Shown here: piece by piece, positions 9,301-10,001 of the stretch
Position numbering within the stretch: the first letter of the stretch is position 1
Layout: each line of letters begins with the position of its first letter
Source of the DNA: Stramenopiles sp. TOSAG23-2
Lineage: Eukaryota; Sar
Reading direction: 5' to 3'
Assembly: GCA_900128395.1 (NCBI GenBank)
Contig: LT650051.1
Coordinates: 1-10,001 of the forward strand
Length of the DNA: 10,001 nucleotides
The notes under the pieces: model-generated
Databases searched by the model: none
What the model saw: only the letters and a program-made list of their open reading frames with translations
Told to the model about the DNA's origin: nothing
Program-made: the position numbers and the translations under genes

Positions 9301-10001
9301 CCATTAAAGACGACTTTAATGCAAGAGTTAGACCGTTACAATAATTTGATTGTAGCCGTTAAAAAGGAATTGAAGGATGTACAATTAGGTGTTCAAGGAT
9401 TGGTTGTTATTAATGCTGAGTTAGAGAGGGTGTATGAGTCGCTGTTGGTTGCTAAAGTACCGGGGACTTGGGGATTCTGTTATCCGTCATTAAAAGGTTT
9501 AGGTTCTTGGATCAATGACTTGCGAGCAAGGTTAGATCAAATGAGAAAATGGGCTACTGAAAAAATGCCAAATGCATTTTGGTTGACTGGTTTTACCTAT
9601 CCTACAGGATTTTTGACTGCATTACTACAGACTACAGCACGTAAAGATGGTGTGTCAATTGATAACATTGCATTTGAATTTCCTGTGTTAAATCAAGATC
9701 CTGCAAAGATTACGCAACCACCGAAAGATGGTGCGTACATATACGGCTTATATATTGAAGGAGCACGATGGGATCATGAAGCTGGAACTTTGGCTGATGC
9801 ATTGCCAATGAAGCTTGTTTCTGACATGCCAGCAATTCATTTTAAACCGGCTGAAGTGAAACGTAAGGCTCCAAAAGGCATGTACACTTGCCCTGTGTAC
9901 TTGTATCCAATTAGAACTGGAACGAGAGAGAGACCTAGTTTTATGGTTGCAGTCAATTTAAAGGCTGGAGATTATGATGCAAATTTTTGGATTAAGCGTG
10001 G
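1..10001 (+). CDS. DNAH2: Axonemal dynein heavy chain, DNAH2-like (inner-arm I1/f beta chain), partial at both ends
   Basis: Frame 1 is open across the whole window (3,333 full codons, no stop), so neither start nor stop codon is present. The product is an ATP-driven minus-end microtubule motor. DNAH2-type chains pair with the DNAH10-type chain in the two-headed inner-arm dynein I1/f on axonemal doublets and help set bending waveform (family knowledge). Seen here: linker signature VQRQWMYLESIF (residues 342-353), AAA1 Walker A GPAGTGKT (702-709) and Walker B CFDEFNR (752-758), further P-loops at 983, 1323 and 1676, stalk about 1905-2215, and C-terminal FWIKRG (3329-3334). The AAA1 P-loop to C-terminus distance (about 2,640 residues) fits DNAH2. 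The paralogue is inferred from the RGGSP/KTETVKDLGK, GPVDTLWIESMN and DLGWxxYVxSWLEK blocks. Reading frame, P-loops and catalytic AAA1 residues are all intact, so it looks functional rather than a pseudogene. Being a dynein heavy chain is near certain; DNAH2 over another paralogue is likely. Confidence 0.95.
328..1965 (+). other. Linker domain (DHC_N2-type), the mechanical lever
   Basis: Residues about 110-655. The linker swings across the AAA ring to produce the power stroke. Landmarks seen are RERHWVEL (209-216), STMKASRF (307-314), VQRQWMYLESIF (342-353), SEDIRKQLP (356-364), LFDQVN (369-374), FPRFYFLSNDDLLEIL (428-443), DKWVKDWPGQ (535-544), EIHSRDV (610-616) and WLSQLRFYYDKD (633-644). 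These occur in the usual order and spacing for axonemal chains and closely resemble DNAH2. No insertion or break is visible. Confidence 0.92.
1981..2880 (+). other. AAA1 module, main ATPase site
   Basis: Residues about 661-960. AAA1 is the obligatory ATP hydrolysis site of dynein. It opens with FGYEYQGNNGRLVV (664-677) and TALTDRC (678-684). Walker A is GPAGTGKT (702-709, Lys708). Walker B is WGCFDEFNR (750-758) with Asp754 and catalytic Glu755. The sensor-1 segment FITMNPGYAGRTELP (801-815) carries Asn805, and MFRPCAMMVPD (821-831) follows. SKQDHYDFGLRA (867-878) marks the small subdomain. All catalytic residues are present, so this site should be active. Confidence 0.96.
2881..3840 (+). other. 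AAA2 module, non-hydrolysing nucleotide site
   Basis: Residues about 961-1280. The P-loop is GYTLGGKS (983-990), with Leu986 where many chains have Gly. Walker B is WIVLDGPVD (1063-1071): Asp1067 is kept but the catalytic Glu position is Gly1068, as usual for AAA2, which binds nucleotide without turning it over. NPKSLSLNELYGAYD (1021-1035) and DTLWIESMNTVMD (1071-1083) are family blocks. ASPATVSRAGMVY (1114-1126) carries Arg1121, which probably reaches the AAA1 nucleotide; the usual Cys after it is Ala1122. The AAA2-AAA3 connection is included in these limits. Confidence 0.92.
3889..4800 (+). other. AAA3 module, regulatory nucleotide site
   Basis: Residues about 1297-1600. Walker A is LVGQTGTGKT (1321-1330, Lys1329). 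Walker B is LVCFVDDFNMP (1384-1394), with Asp1390 in the place of catalytic Glu, which matches my recollection of axonemal chains. Other family blocks are VNFSSATTS (1349-1357), FGSQPPLEILRQW (1399-1411), MGPPGGGR (1437-1444) and FLPTPAKCHYLFNLRDI (1509-1525). In dyneins AAA3 gates the response of AAA1 and microtubule release. Confidence 0.93.
4906..5712 (+). other. AAA4 module, with Arg-substituted P-loop
   Basis: Residues about 1636-1904. The P-loop is GVGGSGRQSLTRLA (1676-1689), with Arg1682 at the Walker A lysine position, a form common in axonemal heavy chains. Walker B is VFLFTDTQ (1730-1737): Asp1735 is kept and the Glu position is Thr1736, so hydrolysis is unlikely. FLEDLNNILSSGIVPNLF (1743-1760), HIVLAMSPIGDAFRNR (1801-1816) and FFPWPAAAL (1832-1840) follow. 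YITPTSYLELVKGYRALL (1889-1906) leads straight into the stalk. Confidence 0.93.
5713..6645 (+). other. Stalk: coiled coil 1, microtubule-binding domain, coiled coil 2
   Basis: Residues about 1905-2215. The outgoing helix CC1 (about 1905-2018) is rich in Lys, Glu, Ala and Gln with heptad-like spacing and includes KLVEGAEQVEIMSEQL (1926-1941). The globular tip spans about 2019-2130. The return helix CC2 (about 2131-2215) includes AKLAKAMKGLAKAEGEL (2131-2147), ELKLERADKLVGGLAGERVRW (2186-2206, split here as ELKLERADKL and VGGLAGERVRW). The antiparallel helices carry signals between the AAA ring and the microtubule contact by sliding register. Lengths look normal for an axonemal dynein. Confidence 0.92.
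6055..6390 (+). other. Microtubule-binding domain at the stalk tip
   Basis: Residues about 2019-2130. Entry is at DKGSITEVKNYSTPPDAV (2019-2036), where Pro2032-Pro2033 sit at the conserved kink between CC1 and the globular tip. Then come a hydrophobic helix (VMVLAACMILF, 2037-2047), a basic segment (KKPTDWKTAKLKI, 2048-2060), FLQQVKDYDKDNIP (2065-2078), KIRKYCKKPEFDPEDV (2084-2099) and AALCIWVRAMETY (2107-2119). Exit is at the conserved Pro2128-Lys-Arg. The compact size fits DNAH2; I saw no large flap insertion. Confidence 0.88.
6646..7620 (+). other. AAA5 module with buttress (strut) hairpin
   Basis: Residues about 2216-2540. The module starts with GDALIAAAFGSYCGPF (2222-2237). VRDWNIQGLPQDSFSTENG (2277-2295) precedes WALMIDPQGQANRWIKNMEG (2303-2322), which holds the Walker B-like strand. 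There is no canonical Walker A, as usual for AAA5. FYMTTKLQNPHYSPE (2395-2409) and VTIVNFSVKEEGLEAQLLG (2413-2431) are strongly conserved family blocks. The charged helical stretch at about 2434-2475 is the buttress that braces the stalk base. GSLLDD (2475-2480) and VTEQLEIAEETE (2497-2508) match DNAH2 closely. Confidence 0.92.
7621..9000 (+). other. AAA6 module and its helical lead-in
   Basis: Residues about 2541-3000. MYQFSLQAYVTLF (2541-2553) and LFERHKLLLSFQMC (2593-2606) form the helical lead-in. The AAA6 core has PLIFILSPGVDP (2751-2762), LGQGQAPIA (2782-2790), LANCHLSISWMPALE (2806-2820), FRLWLSSSPHPDFPISILQ (2836-2854), IKMTTEPPQGL (2857-2867), FHALILERRKFKALGWN (2904-2920) and YLIAEANYGGRVTDSWDRRLL (split: YLIAEANYGG 2955-2964 and RVTDSWDRRLL 2965-2975). 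There is no P-loop, so it closes the ring structurally rather than hydrolysing ATP. Confidence 0.93.
9001..10001 (+). other. C-terminal domain, cut about ten residues short
   Basis: Residues about 3001-3334. Conserved blocks are AFGQHANAEVSS (3027-3038), KVPGTWGFCYPSLKGLGSW (3152-3170), FWLTGFTYPTGFLTALLQ (3193-3210), PPKDGAYIYGLYIEGARWD (3240-3258), KGMYTCPVYLYP (3293-3304) and FWIKRG (3329-3334). This domain sits on the ring face and modulates processivity in other dyneins. Segment 3040-3100 is variable and acidic. Family proteins end roughly ten residues after the WIKRG block, so the stop codon should lie just past the window. Confidence 0.92.

Noticed and set aside
1-10001. Possible mobile element, CRISPR array, RNA gene, promoter or bacterial operon
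   Set aside because: Every base belongs to one conserved eukaryotic coding frame; I saw no repeats, inverted termini, RNA-gene folds or gene boundaries.

Overview
The window is eukaryotic. It lies entirely inside one very large plus-strand gene for an axonemal (ciliary/flagellar) dynein heavy chain. Frame 1 reads from base 1 to base 10001 without a stop: 3,333 complete codons plus the first two bases of a glycine codon. I translated every codon by eye and found no in-frame TAA, TAG or TGA, no frameshift and no intron-like interruption. Both ends are cut by the window. About 1,050-1,100 N-terminal residues are expected upstream. At the C-terminus only about ten residues should be missing, because the window stops inside the family's Trp-Ile-Lys-Arg-Gly ending.

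The layout follows the dynein motor plan: end of the tail (about 1-330), linker (330-1965), AAA1 (1981-2880), AAA2 (2881-3840), AAA3 (3889-4800), AAA4 (4906-5712), anti-parallel stalk with the microtubule-binding domain at its tip (5713-6645), AAA5 with the buttress hairpin (6646-7620), AAA6 (7621-9000) and C-terminal domain (9001-10001). Four P-loop sequences are in order: GPAGTGKT (AAA1), GYTLGGKS (AAA2), GQTGTGKT (AAA3) and GVGGSGRQ (AAA4, Arg for Lys). AAA5 and AAA6 lack a usable nucleotide site, as in other dyneins.

Among dynein heavy chains the best recalled match is DNAH2, the counterpart of the 1-beta heavy chain (DHC10) of Chlamydomonas inner-arm dynein I1/f. The evidence is the RGGSP-x-GPAGTGKTETVKDLGK block in AAA1, the DEKPxxKW, GPVDTLWIESMN and DLGWxxYVxSWLEK blocks in AAA2, and near-colinear agreement through stalk, AAA5 and AAA6. 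The paralogue call rests on remembered family sequences, not on a search.

The organism must build motile cilia or flagella. The DNA is moderately AT-rich (roughly 40% G+C by eye) with A/T-ending codons preferred (TTA/TTG Leu, CAA Gln, CGT/AGA Arg). Glutamine is always CAA/CAG and no stop triplet occurs in frame, which argues against ciliates that read TAA/TAG as Gln. A 10 kb intron-free stretch suggests an intron-poor flagellated protist or zoosporic lineage (for example a stramenopile, an excavate or an early-diverging fungus), or a cDNA-derived sequence. I cannot be more specific.

No second gene, RNA gene, mobile element, repeat array, promoter, UTR or terminator can be supported. I saw no undescribed system. 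The findings are modest points about gene structure and motif variants.
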